Below are positions 42,823 through 53,756 of a stretch of DNA of 64,000 nucleotides, one piece after another. The translations under genes were made by a program, and so were the position numbers. The notes beneath the pieces were generated by a model that saw nothing but the letters and a program-made list of their open reading frames with translations, searched no databases and was not told the origin of the DNA. Every line of letters begins with the position of its first letter. Position 1 is the first letter of the stretch. Source of the stretch: Kalaharituber pfeilii (Eukaryota; Ascomycota; Pezizomycetes; Pezizales; Pezizaceae); contig WHUZ01000024.1 of NCBI GenBank assembly GCA_015179045.1, positions 372,001-436,000 of the forward strand. The letters are read 5' to 3'.

Positions 42823-44019
42823 TCAGTTGGACCCTGGCTTCGAAATTGCCTCAACCAAATCCTGCATTAGCTCCCACTCATCGATTATCATTTCCATCTT
42901 CTTAATTTTTTCCCCTTGCTTCCCAAATAAACTAAACCTCCGGACACAGTCCGCCGAAACAATATATACCCGCTTGTCAGGGTTCAGTTCTCCTTCCTCT
43001 AAATTTGTCCTGACGCTATCTCTTGTACTATCGATCAATATACGTTTCGCCTTCTCCAATGCAATGTTATAATCTTCCACCTCCTCCTCTGCATCGCTGC
43101 CATCCGTATCATACCCAAGCTGCTCATGCATGATGTTGGAAAGGTGTTGATTAGCCTTGGATCGAACAATGAGTGATGGAATCTTGAAGTACTCGCATTG
43201 TTGCAGAATTGCAATGTCCTGTGTTGTAAAGCGGGTGTCCATGACAACAATGATCAAGTCGAATATAAAGAGTCCATGGGCGTTAAAATACTGTGGTCCC
43301 GGAATGCTTAAGGTGCCAGCACCTGGGACATCATACCATACAAACTGATTTCGCGGGGCTGCTGTGCTGGGATCAGGGTAATAGGTAATTTTGCTGGTTG
43401 TCTCTGTGACACCAACTTCAGCTGCCTTCATGTCTTTGTTATAAAGCCCTCTAAATGCATTGACCAGAGATGACTTTCCAGACCCAGCTATTCCAGTGAT
43501 TGCACAATGGACTTTTCCTTCGCCGGGAGCAAGTATTTGTCGAGCCCTTACCCACTCTTCCTCAGTTGGCCAAACCTTTGGACTTACGCCCTTCTGGAGA
43601 AGCCTCAAGTTGGATTGCAGTAATTCCTCTCTTTCTCGGTGGTGTCGTTCCAGTTCTTCTGCAGCAGCTTTCTGCGCTTCCTCCTTTTCCCGGAGTTCCG
43701 CTAGCATACGCTCCTGTTCTCTTTGTAATTGCTCTCGCTCCTGCTGTCGTTCTTTCTCATTATGTTCGGCTTGTTGTTGCATCTCTCTCTGCATGCGTTC
43801 ATTTTCTTCTTTTTGGCACCGTAAGGCTTCTTCCTTCTCCTTGAGTGCCTTCTCCCGTCTTTTCCTCTCTGCAGCTCGCTTCTTTGCTGCGACAGCATTG
43901 CGGTGATGGGCCTGCTTTTCATAAGTAGGTGTTGAACAATCACGTTAGAAAGGCTCCAATAATTGCACAACATCGGCAGTGAGGGGCAAACTTACGCCCC
44001 CGCTATGAGATGCACCCAT
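42823..44019 (-). CDS. IRG-like (interferon-inducible GTPase family) protein with myristoylation-type N-terminus
   Basis: Exon 1 is 44019-43996 (24 nt). A GTAAGT...AAAAG intron of 81 bp leads to exon 2, 43914-42823, giving a 371-aa protein. Exon 1 encodes MGASHSGG, with Gly2 and Ser6 as in N-myristoylation sites. Residues about 10-130 are a long basic/acidic coiled coil (KRRE, QQQEREQLQRE). The GTPase domain has the P-loop GIAGSGKSS, a switch/ETT segment (VGVTETTSKITYYPDP) and DVPGAG as G3. FDLIIVVMDTRFTTQDIAIL is typical of IRG/AIG-type GTPases, and the G4 position reads RSKA. A membrane-tethered GTPase is inferred. Animal IRGs act in cell-autonomous immunity, but a fungal role is unknown. 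The gene looks intact. Confidence 0.85.
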
Positions 44020-44449
44020 AGTTTGATCTTTGGTGAAAAAAAAAAAATAGCTATAAGTGGGATGGATTTTGTGCGAGATTCGGATGTTCAGGACTACTTA
44101 AGTACAACTCTTGGAATGCTCGCCCGCCAGCGATAGAGTTGCTTGATTATCATCTGGCAATCGTTGAATGGTACAAGGAAAATTCATGATCCCTGGGTTC
44201 TCTACTCCTAGCTGTTATCAGCTAACCCATTTATATGCATATTGAGTCTTACGCCCATCATTTGAAAATCCCTGCTGCAAGTTCAATGATATGTTTCATA
44301 TCGGAGTTACCTGGCAATTCAAATCGGAACTTGCTCGCGGATCCCTAGAAGATTCTGCGTGCAGGGGCAGGGATCAAGCCTGCGGGAGGCCTAATCAACT
44401 GATCGGTTTCGCAAACGCTAGCAGTGTGGCATCCCAATCGTTATTTTTT

Positions 44450-44505
44450 TTTTGTTTTGTATCATTACTCACATGCCGCTCTATAGGCTATGGCGGGGCT
44501 AAATA
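44450..44505 (-). mobile_element. Degraded family-1 micro-retroposon
   Basis: Minus strand AGCCCCGCCATAGCCTATAG, AGCGGCATGTGAGTAATGATAC and an A tract with one C. The hairpin retains GCCT/AG-GC pairing with one mismatch. The TSD is unclear. Confidence 0.65.
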
Positions 44506-44618
44506 CATAGGAAAGTATTGAAATAACACTCAAAAGCATAACGATTAAACTCTCACAATTGAAACTCACAACTCCCGCGAAAGAGCAAGAACCTGGCACA
44601 TAACTAATGCTCTCACCT

Positions 44619-45690
44619 GTTCTGGCCTACCGACGAACATTGCGGTTCGCGAATCGGCCAATTCGTCGGTGGGCTGGCTGATTCGCGAATGGGCCAGCCC
44701 ACCGACGAACACTGGTTTAGTACAAGTACCACTAGGTACCTCTACATACTACCAGTGATTGAGTATAGAGATACATTCTGCTACCAGCGTTAATTGATAA
44801 ACCAGTTACTGTGTGCTAGCACAGCCCTATTGCCACTGACAGGTTGCCACCTACAAGTTGCCACTTGAAAGTTGCTTTCAGTGATAGTTGCTAATATGAG
44901 TAGCAAGTTGCTACTTCTTACCCACATACTAGAAGATAATACGAACAATTTAATTAATAATTCACTACGCTTCTAGACTACTCTAGTTAAGAATACAAAT
45001 TTGTAATTATAACTGAATTATTGTTAACCGAAACAATAGAAGAAAATTACTAACCAAACATGCTTCTAGTATTCTTCTTACTCTAAGCGAAATTTTGGAG
45101 TGTTATCTTCATAGGTAGAGATATCCGGAATCCTCCGCCATTTCTGGTATTATATTGTGGCAGTAACAGGGATTGCGTTGATGTCAATAATGAAAATTTT
45201 GGTGGTTGTATTACCAGAAACAGTAGATAATAAGATCCCTGCAAGTGCCAAGTACCCACTGTAAGCAACCTCATCATGATAAAACTTGTCAAGACAAAAA
45301 TTTCATGTTCTTGTCTAGGTACCTGTTCTTCGCTTCGTTGTACATGCATACGTCAAAAAGGCTAAATGTTCTTATTCTTGTAATAAAAGCAATACTAGTC
45401 GATGTACTAACCAGGAGAATGAGAGTGAATATAGTACTATTTTTTGTACATAGATGACTGCGTAGGGGGATAGGAGACTGTGGAAATTGCTTAGTCAGCT
45501 GTATGATAGATCACTATTATATTAAATCATAAGCGAGTATATATATTACATATAGGTACATCGAGGTACATTCATGTTCGCGGCTGGGCCAGGTGTTCGT
45601 GGCTGGGCTGGCCCCGTGAAAAACACCATATGTTTTTCACGGGGCCGGCCGGTTCGCGAACCGGAAAATGTTCGTCGGTGGGCCAGAACA
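44619..45690. mobile_element. Inverted-repeat transposon rich in TTCGCGAA palindromes
   Basis: The left end GTTCTGGCCTACCGACGAAC, ATTGCGGTTCGCGAATCGGCC is inverted at the right as GGCCGGCCGGTTCGCGAACC, GGAAAATGTTCGTCGGTGGG and CCAGAACA. A 5-bp duplication CACCT flanks it (44614-44618, 45691-45695). Several exact internal palindromes are present (44662-44709, 45610-45664). No transposase frame was recognised. Related ends occur near 59.1-59.9 and 61.5 kb. Confidence 0.7.
45610..45664. repeat. Two perfect palindromes
   Basis: GGCCCCGTGAAAAACA (45610-45625) pairs perfectly with TGTTTTTCACGGGGCC (45631-45646) over a 5-nt loop. CCGGTTCGCGAACCGG (45649-45664) is a perfect 16-bp palindrome. They lie in the right end of the inverted-repeat transposon. 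Confidence 0.9.
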
Positions 45691-46111
45691 CACCTATCTA
45701 CACACCCGATCAAATTGCAACAGTGAGTCCCCGCACCCTTCTCTCACCTTCGAAGGGTCTTTCAGTGCTTTCAGACCCTTTCTTCTCCAGGTCCCGCACC
45801 GATCCCATGTAAAGTTGCAGGGTGGATAGGTGCATAGAGTAAACGGAGGAGTACATGAAATGGCATGCATTGAGCAAACAGCAAACGGCATAGGCACAAT
45901 GAAGAGGAGGAAGCAAACACTGATTGCTCGTTTGCATGACTTTTTCATGTTGTCAGTTAGTGCTTCTGGGGAACCCTTCGAGAGGCCCTTCAGCTCCATT
46001 TTTGTAAAAACGCAGCCAGTGAATATCAGATCCGTGATCTCCGTGTCTCGGTATTCCCCGTGCCGTGCTTTTGTTTGTATCATTGTCCCTTGGGCCGCCA
46101 AACCCTTGTTG

Positions 46112-46166
46112 ATTTTTTTTTATTTTTTTTTTTTTATTTCATTACTCGCAGACCGCTACGGCGAGA
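46112..46166 (-). mobile_element. Family-1 micro-retroposon with its hairpin tip deleted, TSD 12 bp
   Basis: Minus strand CTCGCCGTAGCGGTCTGCGA, GTAATGAAAT and poly(A), between AAACCCTTGTTG copies (46100-46111, 46167-46178). The apex GCCC-loop-GGGC has been removed, so the copy went through a template lacking it or lost it afterwards. Confidence 0.85.
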
Positions 46167-46178
46167 AAACCCTTGTTG

Positions 46179-46330
46179 CACCATCTTCAGTATGTTCGGC
46201 TGTCTCCTCCTCTTCCCTGCACCACCTGCATTCTGGGCTACCCGCCCCACCCACCCTGTGCCTCCATGCCCCTTCCCCCCCAACAGTCCCGCTAGTGTAG
46301 CAGTCCGCGGTCCCAGCCTCCACAAATGCC
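46179..46330 (-). pseudogene. Family-1 LINE ORF2 C-terminal scrap
   Basis: Minus-strand frames give RTATLAGLLGGKGHGG, and in another frame SPECRWCREEEETAEH. These match the C-terminal RNase H/zinc block of the LINE at 8559-9303 (IATLAGILGNKG, SPECRWCGRAPENLAH). There is at least one frameshift. Micro-retroposons lie at both edges. Confidence 0.65.
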
Positions 46331-46334
46331 AATC

Positions 46335-46391
46335 GCCATAGCCCATAGGGCGGCAAGCGATTAATGATATAAAAAAAAAAAAAAAAAAAAA
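46335..46391 (+). mobile_element. Family-1 micro-retroposon, TSD 16 bp
   Basis: GCCATAGCCCATAGGGCGGC, AAGCGATTAATGATAT and A(n), between perfect TCCACAAATGCCAATC copies (46319-46334, 46392-46407). The insert starts exactly at the first base of the hairpin. Confidence 0.95.
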
Positions 46392-46409
46392 TCCACAAAT
46401 GCCAATCAT

Positions 46410-47296
46410 TATTGGATATTGCCATTGTGGGCAAATGAATTGAACTTGTTCTTCAAAGTAAATAATTGAGCAGGTTAGCTACGCATATCTGTCTTTCGAG
46501 TAATACTTCATAAATGCACTACTTTTTTTTTTATATACTTCACCGAGTACTATTGAGTACTACCACAGTAGACTCCCAATTAAAGAATGTCATCTGGAAG
46601 AGGATAAATTGTTATATTAAATATATTCTTATATAGAGCTACTGTATTTTACCACCTTGTGACGTACACCAGCATTGGACTGACGTTTTCTACCACCACT
46701 GCCCTCCTGGTCGAGCATATATCTCAATAGTATCTGCAACAGAGTTTTGTATGTGCTTTTCAGGGGAGATAAGGAAAGGATCATTCTTCGCATTTGACAA
46801 CTGTATTTGCTCCAAAAAGATAACGTAGTTGATTAATGGCACAGTATTGTTTTTTTTGTTTTTTTTGATATCTTAGCATGCATTTGTACAGTAAAAGTAC
46901 TCCAGAGCGTCGAATGCAGTGCTTCCATTTAATATTCACTATAATAGCTATATAATATGGGAAGAGTGTCTTTTCGATAGTCTCTCTTAATGTATAATGG
47001 CTGGTTCATGCATCAATTTGCCATTTGAAGTAGTTTCTCTATAGAATTAGTACATATAAATAATAAATATGAGACTTGTGAATCACGCCGCCACGACTTC
47101 TTGGTGCAGTTCTCACATCTTTGAATAAAGGTAAAAACCGTAAAATTATCATGTTCACGAGTTCCAATGTTTTTTTATCAAACTTATGTCAGATGCAGTA
47201 AGTAGAATTCAAAACTGGCGATATTGCAGCGAAAAATATATGCCAAGACATGATTTAAAAAACCTTTTATTTGCGCCATCATAATTCTTCAAACAG
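46410..47296. other. Non-coding AT-rich stretch
   Basis: No gene and no recognisable repeat apart from short T runs at 46521 and 46850. Confidence 0.5.
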
Positions 47297-47310
47297 AACA
47301 TGTCTCGAGA

Positions 47311-47407
47311 TTTTTTTTTTTTTTTATATATCATTACTCGCAGGCCGCCCTAAGGGCTATGGCGAGATTAGGTACATGTATGATAAGAGTAAGGAAAAAA
47401 TCAGAAA
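47311..47407 (-). mobile_element. Family-1 LINE tail, 97 bp, TSD 14 bp
   Basis: Between AACATGTCTCGAGA copies (47297-47310, 47408-47421). On the minus strand, about 40 bp of 3' UTR (including CATGTACCTAAT) precedes CTCGCCATAGCCCTTAGGGC, GGCCTGCGAGTAATGATATA and A(n). Confidence 0.9.
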
Positions 47408-47846
47408 AACATGTCTCGAGAATTGAAGATGCACAATGTTAGGATTAACCCATGCTCTAGGTTAATGTAAGGATATAAAAAAAGTCTGGTTTGGTTATGA
47501 GATATATGCTCTCCCATGTCGGCAGTCTTAGTGTAAACCACGCGTCAGACGAGAGCGTACGTCGCAAGGCGGTGCATACAGTAACTACAGGAAAGCCTCG
47601 AGCTCTAAGAGATATATACAGGAAAGTCGTGCAATATAAAAGAGATGGAAAACAGGTTGACAAGATGTCTAGAACTAAAGAGAACAAAGTCCAGAAAGTA
47701 CTAATAGAATGACTTGAAGGACACAAAATCAGTAATTTTTTGCTTTATCTATTTTGTCGCATTATTTTCAGCTCTTGCAATGCGTTTTCGATGCCTCCCG
47801 TTATAGAATAGTTGCTGAAATTGACCCACCTTCACCCAATCATAGT

Positions 47847-47924
47847 CGCCCTGCGATGGCGAACAGCTGCAAGCGGGGTTACGTGATCTAAAAAAAAAAA
47901 AAAGAAAAAAGAAAAACAAAAAAA
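47847..47924 (+). mobile_element. Family-2 micro-retroposon, TSD 13 bp (decayed)
   Basis: CGCCCTGCGATGGCGAACAG, CTGCAAGCGGGGTTACGTGATCT and an A-rich tail with G/C interruptions, between ACCCAATCATAGT (47834-47846) and ACCCAATTGTAGT (47925-47937). Confidence 0.85.
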
Positions 47925-48545
47925 ACCCAATTGTAGTTATATAGCTGCAAAGTTTCGATTTGCCGCTAAGACTACTTGGTGTGTCATGCAATGCGGTGCA
48001 GGGGGACCTCCGCATCAGAATGTTTATCTGAACGAGGAGCCAAAAACTCTTTCCTTGAATCTCATTAATGTTATACTCTACTTTGTTCATCCTCTGGATA
48101 AAGGGATTGACCACTCACTACATTAGACAGCTCCTTGCCTTGAAGCTTCGTTGAATATAACAATATATATGGCGACTACGCAGAGAAATTTAAGAATATC
48201 CCGTATATCAAACATATTCATTTTGTACAAGGGCGGGGGGCAGTAACATTCCTATATGAAATGAATTCCTCTGTCGGAAATACTATTATCGAGACTCCAC
48301 TGCAAGAGGAGAGACTCGACTTATTACCAATGACGCAAAATAATATGGCTCTTGTGTCCCTCACACCAATAGGCATCCATTGAGGGGAAAATGGACCAAG
48401 ACTGGATGGCTTTGTCATATTACTTCGCTGTGTGAATTCCTGCATGCAAGATATAAGAGGTATTAGGTCCATCATATATGCCAATAAGGAGGAACTCGAT
48501 AAAAGAATACAGAGTGAAGATGTTTTCAGGTATAACATTCATCTT

Positions 48546-48682
48546 TTTTTTTTTTTTTTTTTTTTAAATTTCATTACTCGCGTGCCGCCTGATAGGCTAC
48601 GGCGAGGTGTTAGGTACATAAAGAACAAATAGTAACTGATAAATCATAAAGAGACGTAGAGTGTGTGAAACAAAGAAACTAG
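48546..48682 (-). mobile_element. Family-1 LINE tail, 137 bp, TSD 12 bp
   Basis: Between AACATTCATCTT copies (48534-48545, 48683-48694). The 3' UTR includes TTTATGTACCTAACA; the tail is CTCGCCGTAGCCTATCAGGC, GGCACGCGAGTAATGAAATT. The stem is again CCT/AGG. Confidence 0.9.
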
Positions 48683-48946
48683 CAACATTCATCTTAGGAG
48701 CTATTGAAGAAGAAAAGATCTCGTATCAAGACTGCGATTCACATGTCGGAATTTTGTCCTTGCTGTGTACTCACTACACTAGGCTACTCATACTTAATAT
48801 AGTAATTCCTTACCACCGAATTCCTACAGTACACACACAACTAACCAAAGAATCACAAGATCCTGTGCACTCTCTTGCCAAATGCCCTTCTACCCTGTTA
48901 TCTCGAAACTCAACAACCTGACATCCACACAACTGCAGCAGCGTCC

Positions 48947-51886
48947 TCACGGCCTCAGCCACTCCGGCACCGGCACCCACTGCACCGCGCGCCTCTGCTC
49001 CGCCACCAGTGACGCCCTCGCATCATCCACCGTCGACGGGTCTGCGCCTGCCCACAGCAGCAGCCTCAGTATCTTGTGCTCACTAGCATTACAAAGCTGT
49101 AAAGAACGGCTACGGGACATGAGCGACTCCAGCAGCACCTGAAATATCCCTCTCCCAGCTGCGTCTTTTGCGTTCGGGTCCGCGCCGTGTCGAAGGAGCC
49201 ACTTCACAGAGTCCCAGTGGCTGTGCACGGCTGCGCACGCCAGCGCCGTGAACTTTGCGCTGTGTTGCAATTGGCCGGAGACTTCGTCGATGGGCAGGGG
49301 TTGGCCTTGAGAGAGGGCGTATTGGTGCAGGACTTCCATCGCACCAACATTGTTGGCCTTGGCGGCCCGCATGAGGGGTGTCATGCCCGACTCGTCGTGG
49401 AGTCGCGGGTGGACGTCGGGGAGCATCTGCAGAAGTAGTTTGAGGCACCAAATATAGTTGTCTATGCGAGTTCCTTCCCTCTTAAAAATGCTTCTGTACG
49501 TGATGCGCCCTGCAGAGCATAAAGCTGCCAGCGGGGTGCATCCGAATTTGTTGGGCGTGCTGGCTGTCTGCCGGGCCACAGGGTGCGCCAGGAGCAGCTC
49601 GAAGCACTCCTTGGCCCCATTGATGGCTGCGGCCATAAGCGGTGTGTTGCCGTCCGAGTCCGGGGCCGTCGGATCCACGCCCGGGATGGCGAGTAGTAAC
49701 TTGAGAGCCCCGTGGTTGCTGACAGCAGCCGCGGCATACAGCGGCGAAGTCCCACCATGCGGGCCGCGTCTCCTGTTCAGATCGATGCGCCCCTGCGCGC
49801 CCTCCAGCAACGCCTCCACAAGCACCGGGGCCCTGAGGCCGCAGCTCTGTAGATGGGCGTCAAGGCCTCCCAGTTTGTCGCATCTGGGTCGACGCCGGGC
49901 GCGCCCAAAATGTACTCAATGATCTTGACGTGTCCGGCGCACCCGTCTGGCTCGGCCAGGCCATGGCGCCACTCCTTGCGCTTGTACAGCCCCCCGGTTG
50001 CTGCCTCGCAGAGGACGCAGGTGCTGCGGCCCATGGCGTGGCCGGTGGGCACCTCCACGCCGGGGAGCTCCACGAGGGCCATGAAGGTATCGTAGTCGCC
50101 CTTCTGCGCCGCGGCCTCGAGAATGGTGGGCCGCGTGGGGTCCTCCGTCGAGTAGTTATTCGGGTCGAGGAAGATGCGCGGGTGCGAAGCGAGCAGGCGC
50201 ACCATCTGGGGAGTGCCCAGGCTCTTGACGCGCGTCTGTATCCTCCCGTCCTGGTGGCAGCCCCGGGGCTGCCATGCCGCCGATACTGGCGGGCCCTCCG
50301 GAATCAGGCCGAGCAGCAGCCGCACCATCTCGAGGTCGCCGCGCTTTATCGCAGTGTCCAGAAGCGACCGGTCTTTGCGGCGGGGAGAGCTATGGGCCCA
50401 GATCGTGTCCCTGGGCAGATCCTTCCGCGCGAGCAGCAGCCTGGCAAGCTCGAGATTCCCCCGGCCCACCGCAGCGCTGAACGCGGTCGAGCCGAGGCTG
50501 TCCGCACCCGCCGTGGTGGCTCTGGCAGACTCTAGCTGTCCAAGCAGATACGCCACGCTGTCTGCATAGCCCATCCACGACACATAAGACAGCAGGCCGA
50601 TCCCTTTGCGGCGCACCTGCTGCTCGGACCACTTGCACTGCAACAACAAGCTTGCCACCGTGTTCCTCGAGGCATCCTCCTCCTCGTCAGCGAACCCGTT
50701 GCTCGAATTCAGATCCAACGCCGTCCAACGCCAAGTGTCCTCCATCCACACCCTGCCCGCCGCCCACTCCTCACGTTGTGCAAGCTCCATCTCCTCCGCG
50801 CGCTGCGTAACCCACTGCAGAAGCCACTTCACAATCCCAACCTCCCCCTGTCTGCCGCGATATGCAAAACACTCCGTGACTGCTGCTTCGTTGTCTCAAA
50901 AGGGTCCATGTCAAGCTCCTCCACCAACATCATCACAGCCTCCTCCCATCCACCCCATGCTGCATAATGCGTCGGCATCCATCCTGCCCTGTCAAACCAG
51001 CCCCACTGTGATCTTCTCTCTCCCACCTCCTCCTTTGCTCGCCTGACCACGGCCTTCAACACCTTCACGTGTGGCCCCATTGGATAATTACCATCACGGT
51101 GATCATGTCTTCTCCACTGCCCTGTCTCCCTCCACCAATAAGGTTCCACTGCCCATCCAACCACAGTCCTGTTCCTGTCCCCAAATCCCCTAGCAACCGT
51201 TACCCTACCCTTCACCTCCTCACTCATAAATATCTCCACGAGTTCTTCATCCCCCTCCATGCTGCCCATGCTAATGGTGTGCGACCCTCCTCATCAAACA
51301 CATTCACATCCATCCTTGCTAGAATCATCCTCTCCCACTGCCATCCACCTACGTCCTCTCCTTCCTCCTTCCCTCCCATCGCCTCTCCCAACCCCAACAT
51401 CTTCCTCACTACCCCCGCCCCAACCCTTCTCCCCTCCCTTCCCTCCCTCCCCACTGCACACACCCATAATAAAAATGTCTCCAGCCCCTTAATCACTCTC
51501 ACCTCATCCACCATCTCGTTATCTTTCCTGTTCCTCTCCCTCCACGCCTCCTCTGCACATCCCAACCTGACCAGTTCCGCCTCCAATAATCCCCTCACCA
51601 GTCCCAACTCTTCTTCACTCAATCCCAATGCGAAAAACTTCAATGCATACAATGCGTATGCGATCCTCTTTATGCCAATCTGTAATGTGTGCAACAAATG
51701 CCCATGTGGTCTCCTATAGCATAAAATGTGCCTCCCCCTTCCACCCCCACCTCCGTCCTTTAAGGACGCGGTGAATGGTTGAGGGGGACAGAAACATATA
51801 GTCATGTTAGCCACTAAATCATGCGCAGAACCAAGAATGCCAAAGGGGATGGTTATGAATGGGGATATGGGGTTAGAGTCTCGCAA
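48947..51886 (-). pseudogene. Large ankyrin-repeat gene, copy 2 (three single-base frameshifts)
   Basis: From the right the frame covers a Leu-rich N-terminal region (YALYALKFFALGLSEEELGL). Repeats follow (VNVFDEEGRTPLAWAAWRG, WMPTHYAAWGGWEEAVMMLV, STAFSAAVGRGNLELARLLL, LLDTAIKRGDLEMVRLLLGL, SPLYAAAAVSNHGALKLLLA, NTPLMAAAINGAKECFELLL, VKWLLRHGADPNAKDAAGRG) and a C-terminus at 48947. The three breaks, near 51235, 50855 and 49825, each equal one missing base in a G or C run; closing them in thought gives one frame of roughly 950 codons. Copy 1 has the same break at the 51235-equivalent but not at 49825. It is either a pseudogene or an intact gene with homopolymer base-call errors. Role: protein-interaction scaffold. 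Confidence 0.75.
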
Positions 51887-52356
51887 TAACCTACAGGTTG
51901 AATTCCTCCATTGCTATATCCAAACTTTTGTCGCCTAATTATTTATTTGCTGCCCTCAAAGCTAACCCACAATAGACGAACGTCCTTTTTCTTATCAGCA
52001 ATCTGAGTAACAATTGTTTAAAACCCCGTTTTTGTTTCCGTGTCCTCTGTTCCTTCGGTCAAGGAGTTTTTTTCGACCGTGAATTCCTGAATAAATACTT
52101 CAGCTGCACATCCAATGTGTTGCCCCGCCAGTAACACTGAACTAGTACATTATAGATTAAGCGTGTTACACTTGAACTCCTGAGCTTTGTACTACACAGC
52201 GCAGCATCTCAATTTCGTACGGCTGAGCAACCCCACTCCTCTGCTATGCTTCAGCAAACACAAGGTTATAAATAGACATATGCAACTAAAATCGCAAATT
52301 TTCACTCTAAATGAGGCGTTTTTCGCTCATCCGGCAAAATAACAGCGCTTCAGCTT

Positions 52357-52414
52357 TTTTTTTCTGTTTTGAGTCACGTAACTCCGCATACAGGCTACCA
52401 GCCCATAGCAGGGT
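52357..52414 (-). mobile_element. Family-2 micro-retroposon, TSD 13 bp
   Basis: Minus strand ACCCTGCTATGGGCTGGTAG, CCTGTATGCGGAGTTACGTGACTC and an A tract, between perfect AGCGCTTCAGCTT copies (52344-52356, 52415-52427). Confidence 0.95.
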
Positions 52415-53347
52415 AGCGCTTCAGCTTCAAAAGCAATTTAGAGTGAGACGCCTCATCCTTGGCGGGTTTCCTATCACAGCCGCCAGACCCTGTATCAATA
52501 GAGGCATACTACTACTACTTGCTGTACATTGATTGGCCGTTCACAACACTTTCTGCACCCAGCGAGTGCACATAACAATTATTGTAATTTTAAATTTAAA
52601 ACATCATGTTTGATAGGATATTGCATTTTTTATATTTGTTTGAAGAAAGTGTGCTTGCTAGAACTCTCTTGGACCACCAAGTGGTCGCTAAAATACTGTA
52701 AAGGCAGGCACTGCATACATAATCTCTTTGCAGGTAGTGAGCAGCACGAGCCGAGCCAGCTCGAGCCCGAGCCCACGCGAGCTAGCTCGAGCTTGAGACA
52801 GCCAAGATCACGCTAGTGTTTCTCTTTTTTTTTTTTTTTTTTCTATATTATACTGAAGGGTTGTCTTACCGTGTATAACTCGGGCCCCTCGCTATACTGG
52901 CCAATAGATGTCTATACTTTGTAGCTATGACCTCTACAAGTGGCTTCTGATCAGCACTTTCAATAAAACTGTGCAAATCTCTGTCAACTTGAGTAAGTCG
53001 TCCCATCAAACTAATCAAAATAAAGATAGCTTGACTTCTACGATATTCTCCTGAATTAAGAATAAATCTATCTTAAAACTACCTCCTCACCTTCACCCCT
53101 TTACAACTCCGCAACTTGACAATGCGAAGGTAAGAGTCACTTTTATTCCATTGGCACTACTATATTAATACTGAAAAAAATATAGGTTATCGGGTTGTAC
53201 TCTACTAAACTTGCTACTTGAGGAACTTGAATGCTATGGTGGATAGCCTAATAGGTAAGTGAGGATGCACTATACGACTCAGTGAAGGGTTCAGCAAGCA
53301 ATTCATTATGTGAGCTAACTAGCAGCTTAGCAGATGAGTTAGAAAGT

Positions 53348-53566
53348 TCAACAAACAAGTTCAGCATGTAGTTCTACAAGCGATTCGGCAAGTGATTCGG
53401 TAGGGGATTCAGCAAGCACTTTAGCGGGGGATTCAGCAGGCACTTGAGCGGGGGATTCAGCAGCGGATTCAGGACATTCAGAAGCCAATTCAACAAGTGA
53501 TTCAGCAGGCCATTCAGCGGGCGATTCAGCAAGTGATTCAGCAAGGTGTAGTTGATGGGTGGGCAA
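53348..53566. repeat. Degenerate 12-nt tandem array (GATTCAGCAAGT-like)
   Basis: About 17 units of GATTCAGCRRGY in tandem; the minus strand could encode AESL/AESPAE repeats, but no start or longer frame supports a gene. Confidence 0.75.
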
Positions 53567-53694
53567 CTGGGAAAGTTGAAAGCTCAGAAGAGATAGTGAG
53601 CGTGGTGGTGGGATTTTAGCTATAGTTAGAGTAGTTGATTAGATAAAGTTGACAGATACAGTTGTTGTAAATATAACTGCAGCGGAGGAATGCG

Positions 53695-53756
53695 AGTATC
53701 CAGATAGGAATATGACACCTAAGGAAGTATCCAGATAGGAATATGACACCTAAGGA
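53695..53756. repeat. Tandem duplication of 32 bp
   Basis: GTATCCAGATAGGAATATGA and CACCTAAGGA occurs twice in a row immediately left of the Tigger-like element. It may be a footprint of repair. Confidence 0.8.

Noticed and set aside
45694..46101. 135-codon minus-strand frame
   Set aside because: No family resemblance, and it is continuous with a LINE scrap and the edge of a transposon.
53348..53566. AESPAES-type repeat protein
   Set aside because: The frame is only a 12-nt satellite with no start, stop context or extension.
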